In this document: piece after piece, positions 1-10,071 of the stretch
Layout of the letters: each line of letters starts with the position of its first letter
Numbering within the stretch: position 1 is the stretch's first letter
DNA from: Lentzea aerocolonigenes
GTDB taxonomy: Bacteria; Actinomycetota; Actinomycetes; Mycobacteriales; Pseudonocardiaceae
Length of the DNA stretch: 64,000 nt
Assembly (NCBI RefSeq): GCF_000974445.1
Contig: NZ_BBOJ01000004.1
Location: 248,001 to 312,000 of the forward strand
Reading direction: 5' to 3'
Position numbers and translations under genes: made by a program
The notes under the pieces: model-generated
What the model was told of the DNA's origin: nothing
Databases searched by the model: none
What the model saw: only the letters and a program-made list of their open reading frames with translations

Positions 1-1
1 A

Positions 2-202
2 ATGCTGGTCCTCGGCACGTGGCTGGTGCTTGCCGCTGCGGCGGTTCCGCTCGGGTGGCGGGCGGTCGTCGCCGTCGTTGTCGCGTTCGGACTCACGTGG
101 GGGCTCGTGAAGCACACCGGAAAGCGTTTCGGCGGCATCACCGGTGATGTGCTCGGTTCTGCCGCCGAAATCGCGCTTCTGGCCGTTCTCGTGATCGCTT
201 AA
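2..202 (+). CDS. cobS: Adenosylcobinamide-GDP ribazoletransferase, C-terminal end (partial)
   Basis: The last 66 residues of a membrane protein are visible; the gene enters from the left edge. The segment has two hydrophobic stretches around a GGITGDVLG motif, which is characteristic of the C-terminus of cobalamin synthase CobS. CobS joins alpha-ribazole to adenosylcobinamide-GDP in the membrane, the last assembly step of vitamin B12. Its TAA stop overlaps the stop of the convergent aminotransferase gene by two bases, so there is no intergenic terminator here. Identification rests on this one motif plus hydrophobicity. Confidence 0.8.
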   Translation: MLVLGTWLVLAAAAVPLGWRAVVAVVVAFGLTWGLVKHTGKRFGGITGDVLGSAAEIALLAVLVIA

Positions 203-1287
203 CCCAGGGTCGTCATCCAGCCGTGGGAGTCGGCGACGTGGCCGTGCTGGAGGCCGGTCAGGCGCTCGCGCAGCTTCATCGTCACCGAGCCGGTACCGCC
301 GTCGGCGATGTCGAACTCGCCACCGGCGTGCTTGACGTGGCCGACCGGCGTGATGACCGCCGCCGTGCCGCAGGCGAAGACCTCGGTGAGCTCACCGGAG
401 GCGTTGGCCTTCTCCCACTCGTCGGTCGAGATGCGGCGCTCCTCCACGGACAGGCCGAGGTCGGAGGCGAGCTGCAGCAGCGAGCTCCGGGTGATGCCGG
501 GCAGCAGCGTGCCGGTCAGCTCGGGCGTGACGACCTTGTCGCCGAAGACGAAGAACAGGTTCATCCCGCCCATCTCCTCGACCCAGCGGCGTTCCACCGC
601 GTCGAGCCAGACGACCTGGTCGCAGCCCTTCTCGGCGGCCTGCGCCTGCGCCACGAGGGACGCGGCGTAGTTGCCGGCGAACTTGGCGGCGCCGGTGCCA
701 CCGGGAGCGGCGCGGACGTACTCGGTCGAGAGCCACACGCTCACCGGGCGGACGCCGCCCGCGAAGTACGAGCCGGCGGGGGAGGCGATCAGCACGTAGA
801 GGTACTCGGACGCGGGTCGCACGCCGAGGCCCTTCTCCGTGGAGATCATGAACGGCCGCAGGTAGAGGGACTCCTCCTCGGCCGACGGCACCCAGCGGCT
901 GTCGACCGCGAGGATCTGCCGCACGGACTCCAGGAAGAGCTCGTCGGGGAGTTCGGGCATCGCCATGCGGCGGGCCGAGGCTCGGAAGCGCTCGGCGTTG
1001 GCCTCAGGGCGGAAGGACGCGATCGAACCGTCGGGCTGCCGGTAGGCCTTGAGCCCTTCGAAGATCGCCTGGCCGTAGTGCAGCACCATTGCCGCGGGGT
1101 CCAGTGCGAGGGTGGAGTACGGGCCGACTTCAGCGTCGTGCCAGCCCTTCTCGCGGTTCCAGCGGATCGTCACCATGTGGTCGGTGAAGTGCTGCCCGAA
1201 GCCCGGCTTGGCAAGTACCTCCGCTACGCGCTCCGGGGTCGCCGGGTGCGGGTGGGGAGTCCGGGTGAAAGGCAACGCGCTCGTCAT
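199..1287 (-). CDS. ilvE: Branched-chain amino acid aminotransferase
   Basis: A 362-residue fold-type IV PLP aminotransferase that interconverts valine, leucine and isoleucine with their 2-oxo acids. The PLP lysine is in the AAKFAGNYA segment (about K202), preceded by the YLRPFMIST and [12 protein letters not shown] segments typical of actinobacterial IlvE. The start chosen is the ATG giving [10 protein letters not shown]; a longer in-frame extension of 16 residues is unlikely. It is a housekeeping gene convergent with cobS, but the product could also feed 2-oxo acids or branched acyl-CoA to the polyketide cluster 12 kb away (inference). Confidence 0.95.
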   Translation of the reverse strand: MTSALPFTRTPHPHPATPERVAEVLAKPGFGQHFTDHMVTIRWNREKGWHDAEVGPYSTLALDPAAMVLHYGQAIFEGLKAYRQPDGSIASFRPEANAERFRASARRMAMPELPDELFLESVRQILAVDSRWVPSAEEESLYLRPFMISTEKGLGVRPASEYLYVLIASPAGSYFAGGVRPVSVWLSTEYVRAAPGGTGAAKFAGNYAASLVAQAQAAEKGCDQVVWLDAVERRWVEEMGGMNLFFVFGDKVVTPELTGTLLPGITRSSLLQLASDLGLSVEERRISTDEWEKANASGELTEVFACGTAAVITPVGHVKHAGGEFDIADGGTGSVTMKLRERLTGLQHGHVADSHGWMTTLG

Positions 1288-1391
1288 GTGAGCACGGTAA
1301 CCCGCTGGTCGGGATACGGAAAATCGTCTTCTCAAAACTCGGACGTCCTACTAGTTCGCAGTGTCTGACGCAGTGACTAGAGTGCCCTCCC

Positions 1392-1661
1392 ATGACCGAG
1401 CCGGAACGATCTTCAACGGGTGCCGACGTCCGCACCGTCTTACAGGCCGCGCTGCTCGTTCTGGGCACCGGGATGACCCTTCTCGACGGCTGGGTGCTCG
1501 GAGGAGTCGGCGGTGTGGTGGGCGCGGTGTTCGCGGCCGCGATCTTCCTGGTCTGCTACTGGGCCATCACCAAGGAGAAGCCGTCCAACAACGGACGCGT
1601 CATCGGCCTTGCGGTGTGTGTTGGCGTGACGCTGCTCGTTTTCCTTTCAGTGACGCTCTGA
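1392..1661 (+). CDS. Small integral membrane protein
   Basis: An 89-residue protein with a short polar N-terminus followed by three hydrophobic stretches (roughly residues 15-32, 34-56 and 70-89). No enzymatic motif is visible and I do not recognise a family. It is divergent from ilvE, about 100 bases away. Its 3' end overlaps the 3' end of the convergent permease gene by about 60 bases, which is common in compact actinobacterial genomes but leaves some doubt about the exact ends. Confidence 0.6.
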   Translation: MTEPERSSTGADVRTVLQAALLVLGTGMTLLDGWVLGGVGGVVGAVFAAAIFLVCYWAITKEKPSNNGRVIGLAVCVGVTLLVFLSVTL

Positions 1662-2847
1662 GCGACGCCGTCAGGCCGATGAGGCCTGTGCCCGCGCCCA
1701 GTCCCGCCAGGGAGATCAGCAACGCGGGCACCGGCGTGCTCATCGCGAGCAGCACCGACAGTCCGAGGCCGAGACAGGCGGTGCGCATGGGCCACGTGCG
1801 GTCGTTCTGCAGCAGCACGCGGGCCGACGCGTTCGTGAAGGCGTAGTAGAACAACGTCGCGCACGCCGCCACACCCAGCGCCGTCGCCATCGGCATGAGT
1901 ACGACGGCGAGCGCGCAGCCGACGACCACGACGAGCGACAGCGCGCCGGACTTGAGGCGCGTCGGCAGGTCGCCGTCCTCGACGAGTCCGGTCAGCGTGC
2001 GATGTGCCGACGCGAGAACGAAGTGCAGCGCGGCCACACCGGCCACCGCCGCGGCGATCTGCACGAGCGGCACCAACGCGGACGCGTCCGCCGCGGCGAG
2101 CGCGTCTCGCAGCGGTGCGGGCGACAAGGCGAGGCGCGCGCTGCCGAGCTGACGCAGCACACCTGCGCCCACGGCCAGATAGACCACGAAGGACAGTCCG
2201 ATCAGGACTGGGATCGCGACCTTCAACATGGACGGTGAGTGCTGCTGCTCACCGCGGTGCGGGGCGGTGATGCGTTCAAAACCGGTGAACGCCATGAACA
2301 TCAGGGCCGCGACCCCGACGAGCTCGTTGACCGTGCCCGTCTCCCCCGCCGACGGCACCGGCGGGATCGAGAAGCTCGACGCGACGACGAGCGCCAGCAC
2401 GCCGAGGACCACCAGCGACACCAGGACGCTGACGCCGGCGGTGAAGCGGAAACCGACCGCGCCGAGCAGCGCCGTGGCCACGACGAGGGCCAGCGCGCCG
2501 ATCACCGGCTGGTCCGGCACCACGTACGCGCCGAACATCAACGCCACCGCAGCCGCCATCGCGCACCGGCCGAGGAGGTGGGCGCTCGCCGTCATCCGTG
2601 CGGGCCACACGCCGAGCTGCGCGCGCACGTATCCGTAACCGCCCCCGACGTCCGGGTAGGCGCGGGACTGGTCGGCGGTCGAGAAAGCCGAGCACAGCGC
2701 GGCGAACGCGGAGATGGCCAGCGCCGGGAGCAGCCACCAGCCCGCAAGACCTGCGGCAGGGGCGAATCCGGCGAAGACCCCCGCTCCGAGCACCGCGGGA
2801 AGACCGAGCGCGACCGTGACAACGATCTCGCGTGGCTTGTGGGTCAC
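1600..2847 (-). CDS. APC-superfamily amino acid permease
   Basis: About 415 residues with roughly twelve hydrophobic membrane segments. The first contains GLPAVLGAGVFAGFAPAAG, the glycine-rich helix 1 signature of amino acid/polyamine/organocation transporters. The GTG start at 2847 (VTHKPREIV) is preferred because it places helix 1 at the usual distance; an upstream start would add about 28 atypical residues. No clear Shine-Dalgarno is seen. The substrate cannot be read from the sequence. The last residues are basic and cytoplasmic. Confidence 0.82.
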   Translation of the reverse strand: MTHKPREIVVTVALGLPAVLGAGVFAGFAPAAGLAGWWLLPALAISAFAALCSAFSTADQSRAYPDVGGGYGYVRAQLGVWPARMTASAHLLGRCAMAAAVALMFGAYVVPDQPVIGALALVVATALLGAVGFRFTAGVSVLVSLVVLGVLALVVASSFSIPPVPSAGETGTVNELVGVAALMFMAFTGFERITAPHRGEQQHSPSMLKVAIPVLIGLSFVVYLAVGAGVLRQLGSARLALSPAPLRDALAAADASALVPLVQIAAAVAGVAALHFVLASAHRTLTGLVEDGDLPTRLKSGALSLVVVVGCALAVVLMPMATALGVAACATLFYYAFTNASARVLLQNDRTWPMRTACLGLGLSVLLAMSTPVPALLISLAGLGAGTGLIGLTASLRASLKGKRAASRQHTPQGR

Positions 2848-3048
2848 CGGTACACATTCGCAGATGCGGCATCCGGCCGTAACCACCCGGTCGACTGATA
2901 CGTGAAACGGGCGAATCGCCACCGTGCGCAACTGTCAACGTCACGGATTGCGTCGAACGTGGCGGGGCACGGCGTTGGTGGACGAACGGACCTTTAGCAT
3001 GGGTCACGATTCCGAGCACCCTCTGCACGCACAACCCTGGAGCAGCAC

Positions 3049-4521
3049 GTGACAGCCCCGAAGCTGGCCCTCACCGAAGGTGAACTGAGCACCACCGCCG
3101 CGGACGCAGTCGTCGTGGGCACCCTGCAGGGTGCGGACGGTCTGGAGCTCGCGCCCGGTGCCGAAGCTGTCAACGCCGCGTTCGACGGCGCGCTGCTCGA
3201 CGTGCTCGGCACCCTCCGCGCGTCCGGCAAGGCCGACGAGCTCGTGAAGGTGCCGACCTTCGGCAAGCTGGCCGCGCCGCTGGTGCTGGCCGTCGGCCTC
3301 GGCAAGACCGCGGGTGAGGAGCAGGTGCGCCGCGCGTCCGGTGTCGCCGCCCGCGCGCTGGCCGGCAAGAAGCGCGCGGTGAACACGCTCGCCTCCCTGC
3401 ACCTGGTCGCCGCGGCCGAGGGCGCGCTGCTCGGCGCCTACTCGTTCACCGAGTACAAGTCGGAGAAGGGTGAGGGCGCGGTCGCGAAGGTCGACCTCGT
3501 CGCCGCTTCGTCCAAGGAGAACAAGGCCGCGCTGAAGGCCGCCGTCGCGATCTCCGAGGCCGTCGCGATCACGCGCGACTTCGTGAACACGCCGCCGAAC
3601 GACCTTTATCCCGGCTCGTTCGCCGACCGCGCCGCGAAGCTCGCCACGGCCGCTGGTCTCGACGTCGAGGTGCTCGACGAGAAGGCGCTGAAGAAGCAGG
3701 GCTTCGGCGGCATCCTGGGCGTCGGCGGCGGTTCCGCGCGTCAGCCGCGCCTGGTGCGGATCTCCTACAAGGGCGCCAAGGCCGTCAAGAAGGTCGCGCT
3801 CGTCGGCAAGGGCATCACGTTCGACACCGGCGGCATCTCGATCAAGCCGGCGCTGGGCATGGACGAGATGACCTCCGACATGGCCGGTGCCGCCGCGATC
3901 GTCGCGACCATGGTGCTCGCCGCGAAGCTCAAGTACCCGCTGGAGATCACCGCGTCGATCCCGATGGCGGAGAACATGCCGTCCGGTGACGCCTACCGCC
4001 CCGGCGACGTGCTGACCATGTACGGCGGCAAGACCGTCGAGGTGCTCAACACCGACGCCGAGGGCCGCCTGATCCTGTCCGACGCCATCGTGCGCGCGTG
4101 CGAGGACGGCCCGGACTACCTGATCGAGACCGCGACGCTGACGGGCGCGCAGGTCGTCGCGCTGGGCAAGCGCACCTCGGGCGTCATGGGCTCGGACGAG
4201 TTCCGCGACCGGGTGGCCGCGATCGGCAACGCCGTCGGTGAGTCGGCCTGGGCGATGCCGCTGCCGGAGGAGCTGCGGGCGGACCTCGACTCCCGCCTGG
4301 CGGACCTGGCGAACGTGACCGGGCACCGCTGGGGCGGCATGCTCGCGGCCGGCCTGTTCCTGCGCGAGTTCGTGGCCGAGGGCGTGCAGTGGGCGCACAT
4401 CGACATCGCGGGCCCGGCGTACCACACGGGCGGCGCGTACGGGTACACGACGAAGGGCGGCACGGGCGTTCCGGTGCGGACTATCGCGGCCGTGCTGGCG
4501 GACATCGCCGCCAACGGCTGA
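3049..4521 (+). CDS. pepA: Leucyl aminopeptidase (M17 family)
   Basis: A 490-residue cytosolic metallo-aminopeptidase that releases N-terminal residues from peptides. The C-terminal catalytic domain has the metal-binding segments [15 protein letters not shown] and SDMAGAAAI and the M17 signature [13 protein letters not shown]. The N-terminal domain is the alanine- and lysine-rich regulatory region usual in actinobacterial homologues. The GTG start follows GGAGCAGCAC. It is monocistronic with a strong terminator 40 bases downstream. Confidence 0.95.
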   Translation: MTAPKLALTEGELSTTAADAVVVGTLQGADGLELAPGAEAVNAAFDGALLDVLGTLRASGKADELVKVPTFGKLAAPLVLAVGLGKTAGEEQVRRASGVAARALAGKKRAVNTLASLHLVAAAEGALLGAYSFTEYKSEKGEGAVAKVDLVAASSKENKAALKAAVAISEAVAITRDFVNTPPNDLYPGSFADRAAKLATAAGLDVEVLDEKALKKQGFGGILGVGGGSARQPRLVRISYKGAKAVKKVALVGKGITFDTGGISIKPALGMDEMTSDMAGAAAIVATMVLAAKLKYPLEITASIPMAENMPSGDAYRPGDVLTMYGGKTVEVLNTDAEGRLILSDAIVRACEDGPDYLIETATLTGAQVVALGKRTSGVMGSDEFRDRVAAIGNAVGESAWAMPLPEELRADLDSRLADLANVTGHRWGGMLAAGLFLREFVAEGVQWAHIDIAGPAYHTGGAYGYTTKGGTGVPVRTIAAVLADIAANG

Positions 4522-4560
4522 GTCATCGCCGCCAACGGCCGAGTCACATCTCTTTCACGC

Positions 4561-4588
4561 GGGCGGAGTCCTTTCGGGGACTCCGCCC
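4561..4588 (+). terminator. Rho-independent terminator after pepA
   Basis: An 11-bp perfect GC-rich stem (GGGCGGAGTCC paired with GGACTCCGCCC) encloses the six-base loop TTTCGG. It is followed by GTTCTATTT. It lies 40 bases after the pepA stop; the bases between contain a short duplicated segment (CGCCGCCAACGGC) copied from the pepA 3' end. Confidence 0.8.
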
Positions 4589-4622
4589 GTTCTATTTCCG
4601 ACGCCCGCGAACACGTTCCCAA

Positions 4623-4827
4623 AACCAATATATCAGTTTTCCCGACGCCAACTGCCGCCTCGCCGCACGGGCCTGACGACGGCGCGCGCTGCCTCCGCCA
4701 CCCCTCCTCCGACGCCGCAGCAGGCCACGCCCGCAGGGCCTTTGCAACGAGTCTTTTGCGGACGAAGTCCAAAGAGTCATTGCTAAGAGGCAGGTCAGGG
4801 TGGGCGTGGGACTGATATATCGGTTGG
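4623..4827. repeat. MITE-like element bounded by ATATATC inverted repeats
   Basis: The segment between pepA and the OsmC gene is bounded by near-identical inverted ends: AACCAATATATCAGT at 4623-4637, and at 4811-4825 a sequence whose complement is AACCGATATATCAGT (14 of 15 identical). Inside, at 4744-4783, is a hairpin with arms GCAACGAGTCTTT and AAAGAGTCATTGC around GCGGACGAAGTC. No ORF is convincing inside. The same inner hairpin and ATATATC ends recur at about 12.0 kb. It explains most of this 391-base gene-free stretch. It could be a non-autonomous mobile element or a structural repeat. Confidence 0.55.
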
Positions 4828-4912
4828 GGGCGGCGCGAACGGGTGGCGGCTGAACGGAGACGTGCGTGTCTCGGGGCTAGGTGGGACGGCCCGGTGAGAG
4901 GAGGATTTCCAC

Positions 4913-5377
4913 ATGGGGACGCATCAGTACGAGGTCGATGTCGTGTGGACCGGAAACACCGGTAGCGGGACTTCCGGGTACAAGGCGTATGAACGCGCGC
5001 ACGAAGTTCTGGCCGAGGGCAAAGAGACGATTCTCGGGTCATCGGATCCGTCGTTCCGGGGTGACCGCAGCCGGTACAACCCCGAGGAGTTGCTCGTCGC
5101 CTCGCTGTCGCAGTGCCACATGCTCTGGTACCTGCACCTGGCGTCGGTCAACGGCGTCGTCGTCACCGACTACCGCGACCACGCCACCGGCACGATGGCC
5201 GAGCACCCCGACGGGTCCGGGCGGTTCACCGAGGTGACGCTGAACCCCGTCGTGTCCGTCGCCGATCCCGGGACCAGGGAGACGGCTCAGGCGTTGCACG
5301 AGAAAGCGCACTCGATGTGCTTCATCGCGGCGAGCGTCAATTTCCCCGTCCGGCACGAACCGACGGTGAAGGGCTAG
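4913..5377 (+). CDS. OsmC/Ohr-family peroxiredoxin-like protein
   Basis: A 154-residue OsmC-superfamily protein. These thiol peroxidases detoxify organic hydroperoxides. The two redox cysteines are visible in LSQCHMLWYLHLAS and HSMCFIAASVNFP, with the usual PEELLVASLSQC helix start. The start is supported by AGAGGAGGATTTCCACATG. The gene is downstream of the ATATATC-bounded repeat and convergent with a small hypothetical gene; the two stops overlap. Whether it is OsmC or an OsmC-like paralogue cannot be decided here. Confidence 0.88.
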   Translation: MGTHQYEVDVVWTGNTGSGTSGYKAYERAHEVLAEGKETILGSSDPSFRGDRSRYNPEELLVASLSQCHMLWYLHLASVNGVVVTDYRDHATGTMAEHPDGSGRFTEVTLNPVVSVADPGTRETAQALHEKAHSMCFIAASVNFPVRHEPTVKG

Positions 5378-5700
5378 AGATCTCCGGCGGCTTTTTTGCG
5401 CGCGGTGTAGTCGCGCATGCGCTTCGGGTAACCCACGATGCCGGCGTCGTAGATCGGCATGCCGAGTTTGCGGGCGAACGAGCGCGCGGCGTCCGGGGAG
5501 GCGACGCGGCGACGGGTCCACTCGCCGTCGTGAGCGATCAGAACCACAGTGGTTTCGGTCACCGTGGTCTTCGGCTCCACATAGGCCTCGACGCCCTGGC
5601 GGCTCGCCGCCCAGTGTTCGAGGTGGCTCGTGTCCTGGTTGGAGGCGGTTCGCAGCACACCTGGGCGCGGCTTCCTGCGAAAACGATCGAACAACCCCAT
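5374..5700 (-). CDS. Conserved hypothetical actinobacterial protein
   Basis: A 108-residue soluble protein starting MGLFDRFRRKPRP. Its middle has alternating beta-type residues (TVTETTVVLIAHDGEWTRR), then SPDAARSFARKLGMPIYDA and a basic C-terminus. I do not recognise a catalytic motif. It resembles small proteins often found near lipoamide dehydrogenase genes in mycobacteria and relatives, but that is from memory and weak. The start is followed closely upstream by GGAGGTGCTCG, a good ribosome site. Stops overlap with the OsmC gene. Confidence 0.65.
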   Translation of the reverse strand: MGLFDRFRRKPRPGVLRTASNQDTSHLEHWAASRQGVEAYVEPKTTVTETTVVLIAHDGEWTRRRVASPDAARSFARKLGMPIYDAGIVGYPKRMRDYTARKKAAGDL

Positions 5701-5879
5701 CGAGCACCTCCAGCGCTTCCCTCCACCATGGTGCCAGGTAGGGGTGTTATGAGTGGGTGAATGATCAGTTTCGGGCGTGGTGGCCCATGCCGGATCACCA
5801 TGCTCGGAGAACTAGTGACAAGATGGCCGCGTACCTCGCGCGCACCCGCGCGTAGTAAGTAATCCCGAGGAGATCCGAA

Positions 5880-7268
5880 GTGACTTCGCCGGAACTGGAG
5901 TCGGCCACCAGCGCCGATCTCGTCATCCTCGGCGGTGGATCGGGTGGCTACGCCTGCGCGTTCCGCGCGGCCGAGCTCGGCCTGTCCGTCGTCCTGGTCG
6001 AGAAGGACAAGCTGGGTGGCACCTGCCTGCACCGCGGTTGCATCCCGACCAAGGCGCTGCTGCACGCGGCCGAGGTCGCGGACAACGCCCGCGAAGGCGA
6101 CCAGTTCGGTGTGAAGAGCTCGCTCGAGGGCATCGACATCGCCGGCGTCAACTCGTACAAGGACGGCGTGATCTCGCGTCTCTACAAGGGACTGCAGGGT
6201 CTGGCGAAGGCCAACAAGGTCACGTTCGTCGAGGGCGCGGGCACGTTCGTCGGCCCGAACACCGTCGAGGTGAACGGCCGGCGCTACGTCGGCAAGAACG
6301 TCGTCCTCGCGACGGGTTCGTACGCGCGGAGCCTCCCCGGCCTGGAGATCGGCGGCCGGGTCATCACCAGCGACCAGGCGCTCAACCTGGACTTCATCCC
6401 GGAGAAGGTCGTCGTCCTGGGCGGCGGCGTCATCGGTGTGGAGTTCGCGAGCGTGTGGCGTTCGTTCGGCGCGGACGTGACCATCGTCGAGGCGCTGCCC
6501 CGCCTGGTGCCCGCCGAGGACGAGTACGCGTCCAAGCAGCTCGAGCGCGCGTTCCGCAAGCGCGGCATCAAGTTCAAGACCGGTGTGAAGTTCACCGGCG
6601 CCACGCAGACCGACTCGGGCGTGTCCATCACGCTGGAGAACGGCGACGTCCTCGACGCCGACCTGCTGCTGGTCGCGGTCGGCCGCGGCCCGAACACCGC
6701 GGGTCACGGCTACGAGGAGGCCGGCGTCCAGATCGACCGCGGGTTCGTCATCACCGACGAGCGTCTGCGCACGAACCTGCCGAACGTCTACGCGGTCGGC
6801 GACATCGTGCCGGGCCTGCAGCTCGCGCACCGCGGTTTCCAGCAGGGCATCTTCGTGGCCGAGGAGATCGCGGGCCAGAACCCGAAGGTGATCGACGAGG
6901 CGGGCATCCCGCGCGTCACCTACTGCAAGCCCGAGGTCGCCTCCGTCGGTCTCTCCGAGGCCGCGGCCAAGGAGAAGTACGGCTCCGCCGAGGTGTTCAT
7001 CTACGACCTCGCGGGCAACGGCAAGAGCCAGATCCTCAAGACCTCCGGTGGCGTGAAGCTCGTGAAGGCTCCCGACGGCCCCGTCGTCGGCGTCACCATG
7101 GTCGGCGAGCGCGTCGGCGAGCTCATCGGTGAGGCCCAGCTGATCTACAGCTGGGAGGCTTACCCGGAGGACGTGGCTCCGCTGATCCACGCCCACCCGA
7201 CCCAGACTGAAGCCCTCGGCGAGGCCTTCCTCGCCCTGGCCGGCAAGCCGCTGCACGTGCACGGCTGA
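5880..7268 (+). CDS. lpdA: Dihydrolipoyl dehydrogenase (E3)
   Basis: A 462-residue FAD flavoprotein that reoxidises dihydrolipoamide of 2-oxo acid dehydrogenase complexes using NAD. Visible are the FAD motif [19 protein letters not shown], the redox disulfide in [16 protein letters not shown] (about residues 46 and 51), the NAD motif [20 protein letters not shown] and the C-terminal active-site [13 protein letters not shown]. The GTG start follows GAGGAGATCCGAA. It sits 50 bases before sucB and is probably cotranscribed. This is housekeeping central metabolism. Confidence 0.96.
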   Translation: MTSPELESATSADLVILGGGSGGYACAFRAAELGLSVVLVEKDKLGGTCLHRGCIPTKALLHAAEVADNAREGDQFGVKSSLEGIDIAGVNSYKDGVISRLYKGLQGLAKANKVTFVEGAGTFVGPNTVEVNGRRYVGKNVVLATGSYARSLPGLEIGGRVITSDQALNLDFIPEKVVVLGGGVIGVEFASVWRSFGADVTIVEALPRLVPAEDEYASKQLERAFRKRGIKFKTGVKFTGATQTDSGVSITLENGDVLDADLLLVAVGRGPNTAGHGYEEAGVQIDRGFVITDERLRTNLPNVYAVGDIVPGLQLAHRGFQQGIFVAEEIAGQNPKVIDEAGIPRVTYCKPEVASVGLSEAAAKEKYGSAEVFIYDLAGNGKSQILKTSGGVKLVKAPDGPVVGVTMVGERVGELIGEAQLIYSWEAYPEDVAPLIHAHPTQTEALGEAFLALAGKPLHVHG

Positions 7269-7318
7269 CCGTTCCCCATCCAAGTCAGCCACACGAGAGC
7301 ACGAGGAGTCAGCGAACA

Positions 7319-9061
7319 ATGGCCTTCTCCGTCCAGATGCCCGCACTCGGTGAGAGCGTCACCGAGGGCACGGTCACCCGGTGGTTGAAGCAGGAAGGCG
7401 ACCGGGTGGAGGTGGACGAGCCGTTGCTCGAGGTGTCCACCGACAAGGTCGACACCGAGATCCCGTCCCCGGCGGCGGGCGTCCTGCAGAAGATCGTCGC
7501 GCAGGAGGACGACACCGTCGAGGTCGGCGGCGAGCTCGCCGTCATCGGCGACGGTGACGGTGGCGGCGCCGAAAGCGCCCCCGCACCGGCTCCCGCCCAG
7601 GAGTCCGCGCCCGAACCCCAGGAAACGTCACAGCAGACGCAGCCGTCCGCCGCGCCCGCCGAGACCGTGCAGGAAGCCGCCCCGGCTGCGGCCCCGGCCC
7701 AGTCCGGTGGTTCGGCCGAGGGCACCGACGTGACCATGCCCGCGCTCGGCGAGTCCGTCACCGAGGGCACCGTCACCCGCTGGCTGAAGCAGGTCGGCGA
7801 CAGCGTCGAGGTCGACGAGCCGCTGCTCGAGGTCTCGACCGACAAGGTCGACACCGAGATCCCGTCGCCGGTCGCGGGCACGCTGCTCGAGATCACCGCG
7901 GGTGAGGACGAGACCGTCGAGGTCGGCGGCAAGCTCGCCGTCATCGGTTCGGGCAGCCCGGCTCCGGCCGCTGCTCCCGCTCCGGCTCCGGCGCCCGCTC
8001 CCCAGCAGGCCGCACCGGCACCGGCTCCCGCGCCTGCCCCGGCCCCCGCTCCGCAGGCCGCGCCGGCCCCCGCCCCGCAGGCTCCGGCGCCCGCCGCACC
8101 GTCCTCTTCGGACGACGCGAACGGCACGCCGTACGTCACTCCGCTCGTGCGCAAGCTCGCGTCGGAGAACGGCATCGACCTGGGCTCGCTGAAGGGCACC
8201 GGCGTCGGTGGCCGCATCCGCAAGCAGGACGTGCTCGCGGCCGTCGAGGCCAAGAAGGCCCCGGCTCCGGCGCCCGCCGCTGCCCCGGCCGCTCCGGCTG
8301 CTCGCACCGCCGCCCCGGCCGCGGTCGACAACTCGGGCAAGCGCGGCACCGTGCAGAAGCTCCCGCGTCTGCGCCAGATCGTCGCGCAGCGCACGCGTGA
8401 GTCGCTGCAGATGTCGGCCCAGCTCACCCAGGTGTTCGAGGTCGACGTCACCAAGATCGCCCGCCTGCGCAACCAGGCGAAGAAGGCGTTCGAGGCTCGT
8501 GAGGGCGCGAAGCTCACGTTCCTGCCGTTCTTCGCCAAGGCCGCCATCGAGGCGCTCAAGGCCCACCCGGTGCTCAACGCGTCGATCGACGAGGAGCGCA
8601 AGGAGGTCACCTACCACGGTGCCGAGCACCTCGGTCTGGCGATCGACACGGAGCGCGGCCTGCTCAACGCCGTGATCCACAACGCCGGTGACCTGAACCT
8701 GTCGGGCATCGCCCACAAGATCAGTGACCTGGCCGCGCGCGCCCGCTCGAACAAGCTCACCCCGGACGAGCTCACGGGTGGCACGTTCTCGCTGACGAAC
8801 CTGGGCAGCAACGGCGCGCTCTTCGACACCCCGATCATCCAGCAGCCGCAGGTCGGCATCCTGGGCGTCGGCGTGGTGAAGAAGCGTGCGGTCGTCATCA
8901 CCGACGAGAACGGTGACGACACCATCGCGATCCGCTCGATGATGTACCTCGCGCTCACCTACGACCACCGCCTGGTCGACGGTGCGGACGCGGGCCGCTT
9001 CCTCACGACGGTCAAGAACCGTCTCGAGGAAGGCGCGTTCGAGGCCGACCTCGGCCTCTGA
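7319..9061 (+). CDS. sucB: 2-oxo acid dehydrogenase E2 (dihydrolipoamide acyltransferase)
   Basis: A 580-residue E2 core enzyme. Two lipoyl domains come first (each with [14 protein letters not shown], the lysine being lipoylated), joined and followed by Ala/Pro-rich linkers. Then come an E3-binding domain ([20 protein letters not shown]), another linker and the catalytic acyltransferase domain ending [13 protein letters not shown]. The neighbours lpdA and lipB fit a lipoate-dependent module. Actinobacterial E2s of this layout serve pyruvate dehydrogenase as much as 2-oxoglutarate dehydrogenase, so the symbol follows common usage. The TGA stop lies inside the palindrome CTGATATATCGG. Confidence 0.93.
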   Translation: MAFSVQMPALGESVTEGTVTRWLKQEGDRVEVDEPLLEVSTDKVDTEIPSPAAGVLQKIVAQEDDTVEVGGELAVIGDGDGGGAESAPAPAPAQESAPEPQETSQQTQPSAAPAETVQEAAPAAAPAQSGGSAEGTDVTMPALGESVTEGTVTRWLKQVGDSVEVDEPLLEVSTDKVDTEIPSPVAGTLLEITAGEDETVEVGGKLAVIGSGSPAPAAAPAPAPAPAPQQAAPAPAPAPAPAPAPQAAPAPAPQAPAPAAPSSSDDANGTPYVTPLVRKLASENGIDLGSLKGTGVGGRIRKQDVLAAVEAKKAPAPAPAAAPAAPAARTAAPAAVDNSGKRGTVQKLPRLRQIVAQRTRESLQMSAQLTQVFEVDVTKIARLRNQAKKAFEAREGAKLTFLPFFAKAAIEALKAHPVLNASIDEERKEVTYHGAEHLGLAIDTERGLLNAVIHNAGDLNLSGIAHKISDLAARARSNKLTPDELTGGTFSLTNLGSNGALFDTPIIQQPQVGILGVGVVKKRAVVITDENGDDTIAIRSMMYLALTYDHRLVDGADAGRFLTTVKNRLEEGAFEADLGL

Positions 9062-9079
9062 TATATCGGATATTGCTTC

Positions 9080-9111
9080 GAAGGCCACCCCGGTTCGCCG
9101 GGGTGGCCTTC
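9080..9111 (+). terminator. Terminator after sucB
   Basis: A perfect 14-bp stem (GAAGGCCACCCCGG and its complement) with a TTCG tetraloop starts 19 bases after the sucB stop. The CTGATATATCGGATATTG stretch separates stop and stem. There is no long T-run, which is usual for actinomycete terminators. Confidence 0.8.
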
Positions 9112-9180
9112 GGCACATTCGGCACCCTTGCGCCCGGCTCCTGCTGTGCAGGCGATGGTTGAGTGCGGAACGATCTAGGC

Positions 9181-10071
9181 ATGCGAGTTGTCATCGCGGG
9201 ATCGTCGGGCCTGATCGGAACAAGCCTCGTGGCGTCGATGCGCGCCGCCGGTCACGAAGTGCTGAGGCTGGTGCGCCGCAAGGCCGCCGCGCCGGACGAA
9301 CGCGGCTGGGACCCGTACGCCGGGCGCATCGACGACGGCACGTTCGACGGCGTCGACGCCGTCGTCAACCTGTGCGGCGCGGGCATCGGCGACAAGCGGT
9401 GGGACGACGCGCGCAAGCAGGTGCTGCACGACAGCCGCGTCGTGCCGGCCGAGGTGCTGTCGGCGGCGGTCGTCGAGCACGGCGTGCCGGTGCTGGTGAA
9501 CTCGTCCGGCGCCCACTTCTACGGAGACACCGGGACGCGGCTCGCGGACGAGAGCGCGCCCGGCGGGCACACGTTCATGTCGCGGCTCACCCAGGACTGG
9601 GAGGCGGCGACCTCGGTGGCGCAGGAAGGCGGCGTGCGGGTCGTGCTCATGCGCACCGCTGTCGTCATCTCACCGTCCGGTGGTGTGTTCGGCCGGCTGA
9701 AGCCGGTGTTCCAGTTCTTCCTGGGCGGCAAGCTCGGGACGGGTGAGCAGTTCTTCCCGTGGGTGTCGCTGGACGACGTCGTGTCCGCGTACCGGTTCGT
9801 CGTCGAACACGACGACATCCGCGGGCCCGTGAACGTCGCCGGACCGACGCCGGTGACGAACGCCGAGTTCACCAAGGCCGTCGGCACGGCGCTGAGCCGG
9901 CCGACGCCGTGGGTGGTGCCGGCGTTCGCGTTGAAGACGTTGCTCGGCGGCGAGATGGCGCAGGAGCTGCTGTTGAGCGGGCCGGGGCTCACGCCGAAGG
10001 TGCTGGAGAGCCACGGCTTCCACTTCATGCATCCCGCACTGCCGGCCGCACTGAGCGCGGCGGTGGCATGA
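9181..10071 (+). CDS. TIGR01777-type NAD-dependent epimerase/sugar-nucleotide-like protein
   Basis: A 296-residue extended SDR-like protein. It begins MRVVIAGSSGLIGTSLVASM, a Rossmann GxxGxxG, followed by VNLCGAGIGDKRWDDARKQ and NSSGAHFYGD. The C-terminal domain has LLSGPGLTPKVLESHGF, the DUF1731-like end of the TIGR01777 family. The function of the family is unclear; in actinobacteria it commonly sits between sucB and lipB, as here. The ATG at 9181 is preferred over an upstream GTG because it starts directly at the Rossmann strand. Its stop overlaps the next start (ATGA). Confidence 0.88.
   Translation: MRVVIAGSSGLIGTSLVASMRAAGHEVLRLVRRKAAAPDERGWDPYAGRIDDGTFDGVDAVVNLCGAGIGDKRWDDARKQVLHDSRVVPAEVLSAAVVEHGVPVLVNSSGAHFYGDTGTRLADESAPGGHTFMSRLTQDWEAATSVAQEGGVRVVLMRTAVVISPSGGVFGRLKPVFQFFLGGKLGTGEQFFPWVSLDDVVSAYRFVVEHDDIRGPVNVAGPTPVTNAEFTKAVGTALSRPTPWVVPAFALKTLLGGEMAQELLLSGPGLTPKVLESHGFHFMHPALPAALSAAVA

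Noticed and set aside
223-1368. Long open frame opposite ilvE, and many similar frames opposite or inside strong genes (for example 3004-4425, 19782-22004, 42757-45540).
   Set aside because: They are shadows of GC-rich codon bias: Arg/Ala/Gly/His-rich, no motifs, fully covered by well-supported genes.
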